Origin: Acidobacteriaceae bacterium | GTDB lineage: Bacteria > Acidobacteriota > Terriglobia > Terriglobales > Acidobacteriaceae | Direction of reading: 5' to 3' | NCBI GenBank assembly: GCA_003139095.1 | Contig: PLHW01000066.1 | Coordinates: forward strand, 1-56,090 | Length of the DNA stretch: 56,090 nt | Shown here: piece by piece, positions 1-8,487 of the stretch | Layout of the letters: each line of letters starts with the position of its first letter | How positions within the stretch are numbered: the first letter of the stretch is position 1 | Notes under the pieces: generated by a model | Databases searched by the model: none | What the model saw: the letters and a program-made list of their open reading frames with translations, nothing else | Told to the model about the DNA's origin: nothing | Translations under genes and position numbers: made by a program

Positions 1-471
1 GACGCGGCAAACAAATACGAATCCTGTCACCACCGGGGCGAAGACTTCTTTGATGCGTGTCGGGATCTTCCCAAAGTTCCAATCCATCCGCCGCAATGGC
101 AAATCCTTGATTCGTGTAAATGATGACTGTTGCGGTCATTTTGGACAACTCGATGCAGAGCGGGTCTGTGAGCGAAAGCATCTACCAATCGGCCACGTAG
201 CGAATTTGCCGAGAGGACCGACCGCGCGACAAAAGCGTATGCGGCACTGGATCCTCTCCGGCCTTTGTTCGTTCCGAGTCGTCAAACCCAACCTAGCTTT
301 CCCGCGCTACGCCCATGGGTATAATCCTGCATGAAGGCACCTGCTGAGCGTGACTCGCGTTTCTATATCGGCGGGGTGGACATGGGCTGGACGCCCCGCT
401 TCTCTACAGTCTAGCGAAGAGGGACGCCGAGAGCAGATTCAGATCGATATGCGCGAAATTCCCGGCGACCT
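1..471. other. gene-poor stretch, no supportable gene
   Basis: I see no convincing coding region here. A 94-codon frame opens on the plus strand at 50 but shows no recognisable domain or ribosome-binding site. The stretch precedes two decayed coding fragments and may be the residue of a deleted locus. Confidence 0.5.
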
Positions 472-603
472 GTGGTCGCTTTCAAAGTGCTAACGGTGGG
501 CGCGTTCATGCCGTTCGTGGCCCTCGCGCTGACGATGAAGCTGCTTTGGGACTCGCGGCGGAGGAGCCGCACGGCTGAGCGAAAACTGCCGTATCCACGC
601 TAA
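472..603 (+). pseudogene. C-terminal fragment of a membrane protein
   Basis: A short plus-strand frame encodes one strongly hydrophobic segment (VGAFMPFVALALTMKLLW) followed by an arginine-rich tail and a TAA stop at 601-603, the usual look of the cytoplasmic end of an inner-membrane protein. Upstream the frame soon becomes uncoding, while another frame reads MREIPGDLWS just before it, so a frameshift may separate the two parts. No family could be assigned. It may instead be a tiny single-pass protein started at the GTG at 472. Confidence 0.3.
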
Positions 604-626
604 AGCCCCACTACCCTTTAGTCGGC

Positions 627-644
627 GCGGGGCTTCAGCCCCGC
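627..644. repeat. GC-rich perfect inverted repeat
   Basis: GCGGGGCT and AGCCCCGC face each other across a 2-nt TC loop, giving an 8-bp hairpin. It sits between two decayed coding fragments. Short palindromes of the GGGGCTTCAGCCCC type are scattered between genes in many acidobacterial genomes, so it may be a REP-like element; no second copy was noticed in this window. Confidence 0.5.
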
Positions 645-751
645 CGCTTTTTGGCCGCCATGTAGCGCACCCTTTAGCCGGGGGTGCCCTCTGGGCCTGG
701 CGGACTTCAGTTCGCCGTGCGCCTTGCGCCGCGGGAGCTAACCTGTCATAG

Positions 752-1114
752 GAAGGATCTACGTGGCGAGCCAGAACGTGGCTGGCAGTACTGCTCGCTG
801 CGCCTATTTCCACCGTCGCGATTGGCTCCACGACTTTCATTCTCCGCGACCTCGTCAACCCTTGCGTTATCTGGCGTGCATCAGACCCCGGCAGTCCTCA
901 CATCACCGCGCATGCCCCGTGCAAAGAGGTCAATGACGTGGGCGAGACGAGGATTCGGGATGGATCTGGGGCACGCTTCGCTCGTGGCAACGGATAGTGG
1001 TTCTCGCAGGGTGCTTGATGATTTTAGAAGTATTCCCAATGGTCTTCAGCTTTTGGCCGCTGGCCTTGTTGGCGAGTATTGGATTCTTATGGACGGCATA
1101 CCGGATGCCGGGTG
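752..1114 (+). pseudogene. frameshifted two-segment membrane protein
   Basis: In the frame running from 752 to the stop at 995-997 the sequence reads a transmembrane segment (WLAVLLAAPISTVAIG) and a loop with two cysteines. The frame starting at the GTG at 997 then continues with a hydrophobic stretch (FPMVFSFWPLALLASIGFLW). Together they look like one membrane protein broken by a single frameshift between about 970 and 995. No start codon is obvious and a TAG lies at 749-751. Function is unknown. A sequencing error is the alternative explanation. Confidence 0.35.
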
Positions 1115-1124
1115 ACGTGACCCG

Positions 1125-2444
1125 TCATGGCTTCAACCTATACAACATCCTCGGAAACGCAATCGTCTCCCTGATGTGCTCCAGCCCGCACAGCCACGCT
1201 ACGCAGCGCTCGATGCCCATGCCGAAACCGCCGTGCGGCACGCTGCCGTACTTGCGCAGGTCGATATACCAGTCGAAGGCTTCCGCCGGCAGATTCTGCT
1301 CCGCGATGCGGCGCAGCAGAAGGTCCACATCGTGTATGCGCTGGCCGCCGCCGATAATTTCGCCGTAGCCTTCAGGCGCCAGCACGTCCACGCCCAGCGC
1401 CACTTCGGGCCGCGCCGGGTCGGGCGCCATGTAGAACGCCTTCACCGCCGACGGGTAGCCATCCACCATCAGGGGACGGTCGAAATCCTGGCTCAGCAGG
1501 GTTTCGTCGGTGCCGCCGAAATCGCCGCCCCACTGGATCTCGCTGCCTTTGGCTTGCAGCGTCTTCACCGCTTCGTCATAGCTCATGCGCGGGAAGGGAG
1601 CTCGAATCGCCTCCAGCTTCGAAACATCGCGCTCGAGCACTTTCAGTTCGGGGCGCCGGTTCTCCAGCACGCGGCCCGCGACGAACACCAGCATGTCTTC
1701 GGCGAGTTGCTTCACGTCCTCCAGCGTGGCGTAAGCCATTTCCGGCTCTACCATCCAGAACTCGGTCAGATGCCGGCGCGTCTTGGATTTCTCCGCTCGG
1801 AACGTCGGTCCGAATGTGTAGACCTTGCCGAACGCCATGGCCGTGGCTTCGTTATAAAGCTGCCCGGATTGCGTCAGATATGCTTTGCTGTCTTCGAAGT
1901 AATTCACTTCGAATAGCGTGGTGGTTCCCTCGCACGCCGCCGGCGTGAAGATGGGCGTATCCACCAGGGTGAAGCCGTGCGAATCGAAATAATCGCGCAC
2001 CGCGCGGATCACTTCGTGCCGCACGCGCATGATGGCGTGCTGCCGCTGGCTGCGCAGCCAGAGGTGCCGATGGTCCATCAGGAATTCGACGCCGTGCTCC
2101 TTCGGGGTGATGGGATACGGATCGGACTCCGGTACGCGCTGCACTACTTCCAGATCTTCCACGTCCATTTCGTAGCCGCCGGTGGCGCGCTGTTCGGCGC
2201 GGATCTTGCCGGTGACAACGATGGCGGATTCCTGGGTCAGGTCCTTGATTGTTTCGAACAGCGCTTCCGGCAGCGCGCTCTTCACCGCCACGCACTGCAT
2301 CAGTCCCGTGCCGTCGCGCAGGATGGGGAAGACAATCTTGCCGGACTTGCGCAGGTTGTACAACCAGCCGCAAAGCCGGACGGTCTCGCCGGCGTGCAGC
2401 GCGGCGTCGGCAATAGTGATTCTAGGTGCATTCATAGCGTTCAA
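1125..2444 (-). CDS. asnS: asparaginyl-tRNA synthetase
   Basis: This class II aminoacyl-tRNA synthetase charges tRNA-Asn with asparagine in the cytoplasm. The 439-residue protein has an N-terminal OB-fold anticodon-binding domain (about residues 20-105) and a class II catalytic core. Motif 2 is visible at 215-235 ([21 protein letters not shown], split here as [10 protein letters not shown] and [11 protein letters not shown]) and motif 3 at about 404-420 ([16 protein letters not shown]). Length and motif wording fit AsnRS rather than bacterial AspRS, which carries a large insertion. A second Met at residue 4 could be the true start. It is the last gene of a minus-strand cluster behind the isomerase-like gene and ggt. 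Confidence 0.93.
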   Translation of the reverse strand: MNAMNAPRITIADAALHAGETVRLCGWLYNLRKSGKIVFPILRDGTGLMQCVAVKSALPEALFETIKDLTQESAIVVTGKIRAEQRATGGYEMDVEDLEVVQRVPESDPYPITPKEHGVEFLMDHRHLWLRSQRQHAIMRVRHEVIRAVRDYFDSHGFTLVDTPIFTPAACEGTTTLFEVNYFEDSKAYLTQSGQLYNEATAMAFGKVYTFGPTFRAEKSKTRRHLTEFWMVEPEMAYATLEDVKQLAEDMLVFVAGRVLENRRPELKVLERDVSKLEAIRAPFPRMSYDEAVKTLQAKGSEIQWGGDFGGTDETLLSQDFDRPLMVDGYPSAVKAFYMAPDPARPEVALGVDVLAPEGYGEIIGGGQRIHDVDLLLRRIAEQNLPAEAFDWYIDLRKYGSVPHGGFGMGIERCVAWLCGLEHIRETIAFPRMLYRLKP

Positions 2445-2484
2445 AACCTTCAGCCGTGTTGTGGGGCGGCCAATCCTGCCCGCC

Positions 2485-3309
2485 CTACAAGTCCTCCAAC
2501 CGATCGAATAACTCCGCCGTCGTGGCCAGCGTGAATCCCGGCGCCTCTTTCAACTCCAGCAGCAGCGGATACTGGTCCGCGCGCGTGCGCAGCAGGTCCA
2601 TGGTCTTCTTCCAGTCGATGCTTCCGCCTTCGGCCAACAGCGGAAACAGGTGCTGGTCCGCCTTGCCGTCGTTGTCGTGGATATGGGTGGAGCGGATGCG
2701 GTCTTTCATCACGTTGAAGGCCGCCTCCACGCCCTCGCCGATGTTGGCGTGCCCCGCGTCGAAGACGAAGTTCAAATCCAGGCGCGTCAGCTCCAGGAAA
2801 ACCATCAGGCGCTCGGCGCTCGAAAGCGCGTTGGGAATGTTCTCCAGCAGCACTTCCACGCCCCGCTGGCGCGCGAAAAGGCTGATCTGCTCCAGCGCCG
2901 AGAAGGCCGCGTCGACGGCCCGCTCGGAAAACTCTTCGCCGGAGACGCCGATGTGTTGGACCATGTATTTGAATGGAATCGTCTCGGCGATTTCCAGCGC
3001 GCGCTTGATCTCATCCACCATTTCCAGGCGTCTGCCTTTCACCGGCTCGGTGATGGTGATCACCGAGTGCGGCCCGGAACGGCCCCAGATTTCGTCGCTA
3101 TACATGGGGGCGTGAATGGAATGGAGCTTCAAGTCCGAGTCGCGAAACCAGTGGCCCAGTTCGGCGATCTGGGCGCGATCGCGGTAGTCCAGGTGCTGCC
3201 GCGCGCAGAAGATTTCCACGGCCGGAATCCCCGCGCGCTGAACCTTGTCGAGTTGCGCAACCGTCAGCCGGTGACCGACGAACAGGTGCGTGGAAAGAAC
3301 GTGATGCAT
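2485..3309 (-). CDS. sugar phosphate isomerase/epimerase-like TIM barrel protein
   Basis: The 274-residue product belongs to the xylose-isomerase-like/AP-endonuclease-2 superfamily of metal-dependent TIM barrels. Typical strand-end motifs are visible: [12 protein letters not shown] near the N-terminus, [29 protein letters not shown] and [14 protein letters not shown], supplying the Glu, His and Asp ligands expected for a divalent metal. I chose the ATG at 3307-3309 because AAGGA lies upstream; longer in-frame starts run into ggt. The start is 2 nt after the ggt stop, so the two are probably co-transcribed. The substrate cannot be told from sequence. Confidence 0.8.
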   Translation of the reverse strand: MHHVLSTHLFVGHRLTVAQLDKVQRAGIPAVEIFCARQHLDYRDRAQIAELGHWFRDSDLKLHSIHAPMYSDEIWGRSGPHSVITITEPVKGRRLEMVDEIKRALEIAETIPFKYMVQHIGVSGEEFSERAVDAAFSALEQISLFARQRGVEVLLENIPNALSSAERLMVFLELTRLDLNFVFDAGHANIGEGVEAAFNVMKDRIRSTHIHDNDGKADQHLFPLLAEGGSIDWKKTMDLLRTRADQYPLLLELKEAPGFTLATTAELFDRLEDL

Positions 3310-3311
3310 GC

Positions 3312-5027
3312 TTAGTATCCTTTGGCCGTACCCTCGGTGCGCGGATCGGCGGCGCCTTCCAGCCACCCGTCGCGCGCCTGAATAGCGGCCACTTCGCCCA
3401 TGCCGCCCACCATCCTCACCTGGTGGCCGCGGGCCTTCAGCAGCGCGATGGTGTCGGGCGAGAAGCCCCGCTCCATCACGAGTTGATCCGGCAGCCATTG
3501 GTGATGAATGCGTGGATAGTCGACGGCGTCCTGCACATTCATTCCGAAATCCACCACGTTGACGAGCACCTCCAGAACGCTGTTGATAATGGTAGGTCCG
3601 CCCGGTGTGCCCAGCACCAGTTCGAGCTTGCCGCCGCGCGTCACGATGGTAGGAGTCATCGAAGAGAGCGGGCGTTTGCGCGGCTGAATGGCGTTGGCTT
3701 CGCCCTGCACCAGGCCAAAGCCGTTGGGCTCGCCGGGCTTGGCGGCGAAATCGTCCATCTCGTCGTTGAGCAGGAAGCCGAGGCCTTCGGCGGTGACGCG
3801 CGAACCGAAGGAATCGTTGAGCGTGGTAGTGACGGCGACCGCGTCGCCCTCGTTATCGACGACGGAATAGTGAGTTGTGTTCTCGGGCTCGCGGATTGCG
3901 ATTGCATGCGACACGGCAACGCGCTCCAGATCGGCGAAGGCAGGACGTTTCAGGTCCTTGCTGGCGCTGGCATGGGAGACATCGATCGTCGCGCGCCACG
4001 CTTCGGCATATTTCTTGTCGATCAGTTGCGGCACTGGAATCTTCGAGAAATCGGGATCGCCCATAAAGTCGGTGCGGTCGTAGAAGGCGCGGCGGAAGGC
4101 CTCCGCAGTCAGGTGAATGGCGTCTGCCGAGCGGTTGCCGGACTTGGCGAGATTGAAGCCTTCAAGAATATTGAGAATCTCGATGAGGGTAGTTCCGCCG
4201 GAAGAGGGCGGCGGCGCACCGATGATTTCGTAACCGCGATACGTTCCACGAACCGGCTCGCGCTCTTTTACCTCGTAGGCGGCGAGATCGGCGGCAGTGA
4301 CGAGGCCTCCACCTTTTTGAATCGCGGCGGCCAGTTCGTGCGCGAGCGCGCCGCGATAGAAGTCGTCGGGATTTTTTGCGATGCGCTCGAGTGTGCGCGC
4401 CAGTTCCGGCTGCTTTAACACTTCGTCGGGCTGGTAGTAACGGCCATCGCGCTGAAAGATGCGCCGCGAATCGGGAAAGCGAGCCAGATCCTCGTCGTCG
4501 GCAATGTCTCTTGCGTCCTCGTAGGCGAGAGGAAAGCCATCTCGCGCAAGCTTGATGGCGGGAGCAATAACTTTTTCGAGAGAAAGCTTGCCATATTTTT
4601 TTTCGGCATAGGCGAGGCCGGCGACCGAACCGGGAACACCAATCGCCTTGTAGCCAACCACGCTGAGGTCCGAAATCACTTTGCCCTGCGCGTCGAGGTA
4701 CATATTTTCGGTGGCGGCGGCAGGGGCCTTCTCGCGAAAGTCGATGAAGTGAACTTCGCCGCCGGCAGTGCGAAGCAGGAGAAATCCTCCACCGCCAAGG
4801 TTGCCAGCCTGCGGATGAACGACGGCAAGGGCGAATCCGGTGGCGACGGCCGCATCGACGGCATTTCCGCCCGCCTGCATGACTTCGACTCCGGCGCGCG
4901 AGGCGAGTTCGTGAACCGAGGTGACGATCGCATGGCGAGCGTGCGTAGGCCGGAAGGGTGCGGCGGCCACGCCGGTCGCAAGTAGCGCCAGGAGCGCGCA
5001 GATCGTCACTTTGAGCTGAGTGCGCAT
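3312..5027 (-). CDS. ggt: gamma-glutamyltranspeptidase
   Basis: This N-terminal-nucleophile hydrolase removes or transfers the gamma-glutamyl group of glutathione, normally in the periplasm. The 571-residue precursor starts with a signal peptide (about 1-23, ending VAAA). The autocatalytic cleavage site is TTHYSVVD, placing the new N-terminal nucleophile at Thr384. AGGNAVDAA near residue 52, GNLGGGGF near 76 and GTPGGPTI in the small subunit are hallmark motifs. It is the first gene of a minus-strand group with the TIM barrel protein and asnS; a functional link to asnS is not evident. Confidence 0.93.
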   Translation of the reverse strand: MRTQLKVTICALLALLATGVAAAPFRPTHARHAIVTSVHELASRAGVEVMQAGGNAVDAAVATGFALAVVHPQAGNLGGGGFLLLRTAGGEVHFIDFREKAPAAATENMYLDAQGKVISDLSVVGYKAIGVPGSVAGLAYAEKKYGKLSLEKVIAPAIKLARDGFPLAYEDARDIADDEDLARFPDSRRIFQRDGRYYQPDEVLKQPELARTLERIAKNPDDFYRGALAHELAAAIQKGGGLVTAADLAAYEVKEREPVRGTYRGYEIIGAPPPSSGGTTLIEILNILEGFNLAKSGNRSADAIHLTAEAFRRAFYDRTDFMGDPDFSKIPVPQLIDKKYAEAWRATIDVSHASASKDLKRPAFADLERVAVSHAIAIREPENTTHYSVVDNEGDAVAVTTTLNDSFGSRVTAEGLGFLLNDEMDDFAAKPGEPNGFGLVQGEANAIQPRKRPLSSMTPTIVTRGGKLELVLGTPGGPTIINSVLEVLVNVVDFGMNVQDAVDYPRIHHQWLPDQLVMERGFSPDTIALLKARGHQVRMVGGMGEVAAIQARDGWLEGAADPRTEGTAKGY

Positions 5028-5165
5028 GGGTGGAATGAACTTACGAGGCTAGTCTAGTGCGTCGGGAGGAGTCAAACGTCTTGGGCATGAATTGAGACAG
5101 GCCGAGTGGGTGAGTCCGTGAATAGCGTTCTGCCGAATTTCCTTCCACGCCGATCCTGTCTCGAC

Positions 5166-5714
5166 TTACCGTCCAGTCAGCAGCGCCAACCGGCGCTCGC
5201 TTTCGGCGACACCTTCGTTTACGTCGGCCTCTCCATAAAGATCGCGGGCTTCGGTCCAAAGCGCAGTGGCGCGCGGAGCATCGCCGGCGGCACTTTTGAG
5301 GAGGGCTAGTCCGCGGATCGCGTTTGCCAATTCGAGCGGAGTTGTCTGCGGATCCCTGCGGTAGAGACTGAGAGCCTCGTCATAGCAGGGCTCGGCCAGA
5401 GCCGGACGGTCGGCGGAGCGGTGAATGTCGGCGACGTGCCGAATTGTGTGAGCGAGTTTGGAGTGGTTCGCCTGCCCGCGATAAATGGCCGCGGCTTCCT
5501 GGTAGTGCAGCAGCGCTGCGTCCAGATTATGAAGATCTCTTTCGATCTGACCCAGAGCTGTCAGCGCGCGCGCCACATCAACTTGTGCGCCGCCTTTGCG
5601 GCAGAGGTCCACGGCCCCGGTCAGATCGCGTTTTGCGTCCTGATGACGGCCCTCGCGGCGCGCCTGCAGGGCGTCTGTGATCAATTCCTTCGATTGCTCT
5701 GGCATCATGATCAC
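5166..5714 (-). CDS. tetratricopeptide repeat protein
   Basis: The 182-residue soluble protein is a run of helical TPR units, each about 34-40 residues long, with the usual small and aromatic pattern (ARALTALGQIERDLHNLDAA, then ALLHYQEAAAIYRGQANHSK, then IRHVADIHRSADRPALAEPC). No catalytic domain or signal peptide is visible, so it is probably a protein-interaction module. Met3 or Met4 may be the true start. It lies 19 nt after the YjbR gene on the same strand. Confidence 0.75.
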   Translation of the reverse strand: MIMMPEQSKELITDALQARREGRHQDAKRDLTGAVDLCRKGGAQVDVARALTALGQIERDLHNLDAALLHYQEAAAIYRGQANHSKLAHTIRHVADIHRSADRPALAEPCYDEALSLYRRDPQTTPLELANAIRGLALLKSAAGDAPRATALWTEARDLYGEADVNEGVAESERRLALLTGR

Positions 5715-5733
5715 AAGATTACTACCAGGCTTT

Positions 5734-6171
5734 TCACTTGGAGCGGCGGTTTCCGGCTGATTTCTTTCCGGCCTTCTTCTCGGCTTTTGTCTTCGCGATT
5801 GCCTGGGATTTTTTCGTCGCCGTTTTTACCTTCCGCGTCTTCGGCGCTGGGGCTTTGGAGGCAACCATCTCGTAGGATTGGCGAATCAGCGATTCAAGCT
5901 CGGCCGCAGGCAGCAGGTTGGAACTTTGGATTTGGACCCACTTATAGCGGCCCACGTAAGGCGCCGGGCTGATGCCTTCGGTTTCGAGAAGCTCGTGGAA
6001 TTTCTCAGGCGAGGCTTTCAAGCTGAGGCGCGGAAACCTGCCATCGGAAAGACCGAGCGCAACAAAAATTTTGCCGCGGACCTTGAAGCAGAGATCTTCC
6101 GGCCAGGGCATGTCTTCAGTGGCGTCGGGGAATGAGAGGCAAAACTCGCGGAGCCGGTCGACGTCGAACAT
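5734..6171 (-). CDS. MmcQ/YjbR family protein with basic tail
   Basis: Residues 1-105 match the small YjbR/MmcQ fold, a CyaY-like double-wing domain of unclear function proposed to bind DNA. The characteristic elements are LREFCLSFPDATEDMPW, FKVRGKIFVALG, SLKASPEKFHELLE and YKWVQI. Residues 106-145 form a lysine/alanine-rich tail (TKKSQAIAKTKAEKKAGKKS) absent from the basic family and likely to bind nucleic acid. Similar tails occur in other proteins of this window. The gene is followed by the TPR protein at 5166-5714. Confidence 0.82.
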   Translation of the reverse strand: MFDVDRLREFCLSFPDATEDMPWPEDLCFKVRGKIFVALGLSDGRFPRLSLKASPEKFHELLETEGISPAPYVGRYKWVQIQSSNLLPAAELESLIRQSYEMVASKAPAPKTRKVKTATKKSQAIAKTKAEKKAGKKSAGNRRSK

Positions 6172-6591
6172 CAGGAAATAATAACGCCAGAGGGAGCCGG
6201 TACGCAGTTTTTCGGCAGATGCGGCGGAACCGATGCGTTCCTTATTTATGTCTCAGTTCACTTCGGATACGCTCGGAGCAGACGACGCAGAGATGCGCAC
6301 ATGAACACCTGTAACGCCGCTGTAACGAAGTTTGCCTAGGATGGAAGGAACTTCATCCCGGGCGAGGTCTCTATTTTCTCAATTAACTATAGTTAATTGC
6401 ATTTGCTATACTTTCGTTAATACCATGGCCGCTGGATGGGCGCGCCTGGTGATTTAAGTCACAAGCAAGGGTGACGCATAACGCTGTGGGCGGGGATTCG
6501 CAGCGATTAGGCTGCGGGCATGGATTTGAAATTGAAATTCATTTTCAATATCGGGGGCGCGGCACCGGCGAGGCTTCGCGCCTCGGCAGCC
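6172..6591. other. intergenic control region of the porin gene
   Basis: The gap between the divergent YjbR gene and the porin holds no gene. Its striking content is a 20-bp perfect palindrome at 6380-6399 next to a good -10 box, annotated separately. The promoter of the YjbR gene must also lie here but was not resolved. Confidence 0.6.
6380..6412 (+). promoter_or_regulatory. palindromic operator overlapping a porin promoter
   Basis: CAATTAACTATAGTTAATTG (6380-6399) is a perfect 20-bp palindrome. It covers a possible -35 box TTAACT (6383-6388), which is 18 bp from a -10 box TATACT (6407-6412). A dyad over the -35 element is the expected position for a dimeric repressor. The likely target is the carbohydrate-porin-like gene starting at 6520 or 6592. 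No regulator gene is adjacent, so the binding protein is unknown. Confidence 0.6.
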
Positions 6592-8124
6592 ATGCCCCGT
6601 GCGGCGCGGCGGTCGGGATTGCTCTCCGTGTTGATGTTGGCGTGTACGGGTGTGCTGCCTGTTGCAGTTCCGGCAATGTGGGCGCAATCGGCGAACTATG
6701 CGGACGCCGGTTCGCCGCTTCAGGCAGTTTCTTTTCCCACAATCTTGGATACTGTTCCAACTCCCGATAAGCCCGCCCCGGCTTCGACGAGCCCGACCAT
6801 TTCGGGCGATCCCGCCGATCCCCCCGATCCTGCCCCCGCGGATGAGGACACGGAATCGATGTTGCCGCACTCTAAGAACACTCGCTTCTGGCTCTCCGGG
6901 CAGGCGAATTTCATATTTCAAACGCATCCCACATTTCACGCGCTCTATAGCGGGCCGCACAGCCTGGGGCCGGACTATGAGAAGGCCACGTCGCGCGTGA
7001 TGACACTCTACACTGGAGTGCGGCTCAACAACTCGACCGAAATTCTCGTGGACATTGAAGAAGCGGGCGGCGACGCGCTGACTCAAGGCTTTGGGCTGGC
7101 CGGGAACACGGATCTGGATATCGTGCGGAACCCGCTGTTGAGTAAGACGCCATATCTGGGACGCGGGATGATTCACAAAGTGTTCGCGCTCAGCAAAGAC
7201 AAAGTGGAAAACGAACGCAACGCGCTTTCGCTCTTTGACGAACTGCCCCGCCGGCGCCTTGAAATCCGCTTTGGCAAATTCAGCATGCCGGATTTTTTCG
7301 ATGTCAATTCCGCGGGATCGGACACGCACCTTCAATTCATCAACTGGACCACAGACAACAATGGCGCGTGGGATTATGCGGCTGATACACGCGGTTACAC
7401 GGTCGGGTTCACCGCGGATTACGAAGACCGCAACTGGGGATTTCGCTTTGCGGAAGCGCTGATGCCGAAGATTGCGAACGGCATCGACCTGGTGTGGCGG
7501 CCCTGGCAGGTGCATGCGGAGAATTACGAATACGAGTTGCGCCGAGGGGTTATTCCGAAAAAGCCCGGCGCAGTGCGGGTTCTCGCCTATACCAATTTCG
7601 CGAACATGGGGATCTATCGGGATGCGATCGCGCAGTACGAGCAGGGACTAGTCGCGACGCCGGATATTACGAATCATCCTTGGCACATCACGCGAAAATA
7701 CGGATTTGGCGTGAACGCGGAACAGGAACTCGCCCGAAACCTGACTGCATTTGCGCGCTTCGGGTGGGACAACGGCAAGACGGAGTCGTTCGCCTACACA
7801 GAAGTCGATCAGACCTTTGAGGTGGGCCTGGGGGCGCGCGGAGCATGGTGGCATCGGCGGCAGGACCGCGCGGGAATTGCCGTCGTGACCAACGGAATCT
7901 GCAAGGACCATCAGGAGTATCTGCGCCTCGGCGGCCTCGGCTTTTTGCTGGGCGATGGCAATCTGAAGTACGGGCGCGAAAATATTGTCGAGAGCTATTA
8001 CACGGCGCACGTGTGGCGCGGAATTTACCTTGCCCCCGGCGTGCAGCACATCAACGACCCAGGCTACAACCGCGACCGCGGGCCCGTGCTCGTACCCTCA
8101 TTCCGCGCGCACGTAGAGTTCTAG
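6520..8124 (+). CDS. carbohydrate porin (OprB-like) outer membrane protein
   Basis: The protein looks like an OprB-type carbohydrate-selective outer membrane beta-barrel, expected to let sugars diffuse into the periplasm. Supporting features are an export signal (RRSGLLSVLMLACTGVLPVA, ending near PAMWA), a proline-rich linker, alternating aromatic strands throughout, and a terminal Phe (AHVEF). The frame opens at 6520 (534 residues), but the ATG at 6592 gives a cleaner signal peptide and may be the true start. Control probably runs through the palindrome at 6380-6399. The stop overlaps that of the converging gene at 8121. Confidence 0.75.
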   Translation: MDLKLKFIFNIGGAAPARLRASAAMPRAARRSGLLSVLMLACTGVLPVAVPAMWAQSANYADAGSPLQAVSFPTILDTVPTPDKPAPASTSPTISGDPADPPDPAPADEDTESMLPHSKNTRFWLSGQANFIFQTHPTFHALYSGPHSLGPDYEKATSRVMTLYTGVRLNNSTEILVDIEEAGGDALTQGFGLAGNTDLDIVRNPLLSKTPYLGRGMIHKVFALSKDKVENERNALSLFDELPRRRLEIRFGKFSMPDFFDVNSAGSDTHLQFINWTTDNNGAWDYAADTRGYTVGFTADYEDRNWGFRFAEALMPKIANGIDLVWRPWQVHAENYEYELRRGVIPKKPGAVRVLAYTNFANMGIYRDAIAQYEQGLVATPDITNHPWHITRKYGFGVNAEQELARNLTAFARFGWDNGKTESFAYTEVDQTFEVGLGARGAWWHRRQDRAGIAVVTNGICKDHQEYLRLGGLGFLLGDGNLKYGRENIVESYYTAHVWRGIYLAPGVQHINDPGYNRDRGPVLVPSFRAHVEF

Positions 8125-8468
8125 CGCCCTCCAAAGAGTCCGGCGGACCAGAAGTGCGTGAGTACTCCTGCGAAAGCCAGCCCGATCAGCAACACAATCC
8201 ATCGATAGCGAAGCCACGAGTCGCGAACGGTCGACATCTGCGCGAAGATGTCGGGCACATAGGCTGCGCAGTACGCGACGTTGGCGAGCACAGCCAGCGA
8301 GAACAGGAACAGCAGGTTATCGAGTTGCAGGGCGGAGCGCGATGACGGTAGCGCCCTTACAAAATGGGCGCCCACGATCGCCGCGAGCAGCAGATTGTAC
8401 AGAATGCGACGAGGCTCCCAGTAGCGGATGGCGTTGCCGAGATATTCGCGCCACGTGATGGTTTCCAC
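8121..8468 (-). CDS. small three-helix inner membrane protein
   Basis: The 115-residue product has three hydrophobic segments (LYNLLLAAIVGAHFV, then LDNLLFLFSLAVLANVAYC, then WIVLLIGLAFAGVLTHFW) and starts METITWREYLGNAIRYWEP. I chose the GTG at 8466-8468 because a full AGGAGG lies six bases upstream. It follows the isoaspartyl peptidase by 19 nt on the same strand and is probably its operon partner. The TAG stop shares a CTAG with the stop of the converging porin. The family is not recognised. Confidence 0.75.
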   Translation of the reverse strand: METITWREYLGNAIRYWEPRRILYNLLLAAIVGAHFVRALPSSRSALQLDNLLFLFSLAVLANVAYCAAYVPDIFAQMSTVRDSWLRYRWIVLLIGLAFAGVLTHFWSAGLFGGR

Positions 8469-8487
8469 AAGAAACCTCCTGCCTTGG

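Noticed and set aside
5041-5259. 72-codon minus-strand frame after the TPR gene
   Set aside because: Overlaps the end of the TPR gene in another frame and shows only arginine-rich low-complexity sequence.
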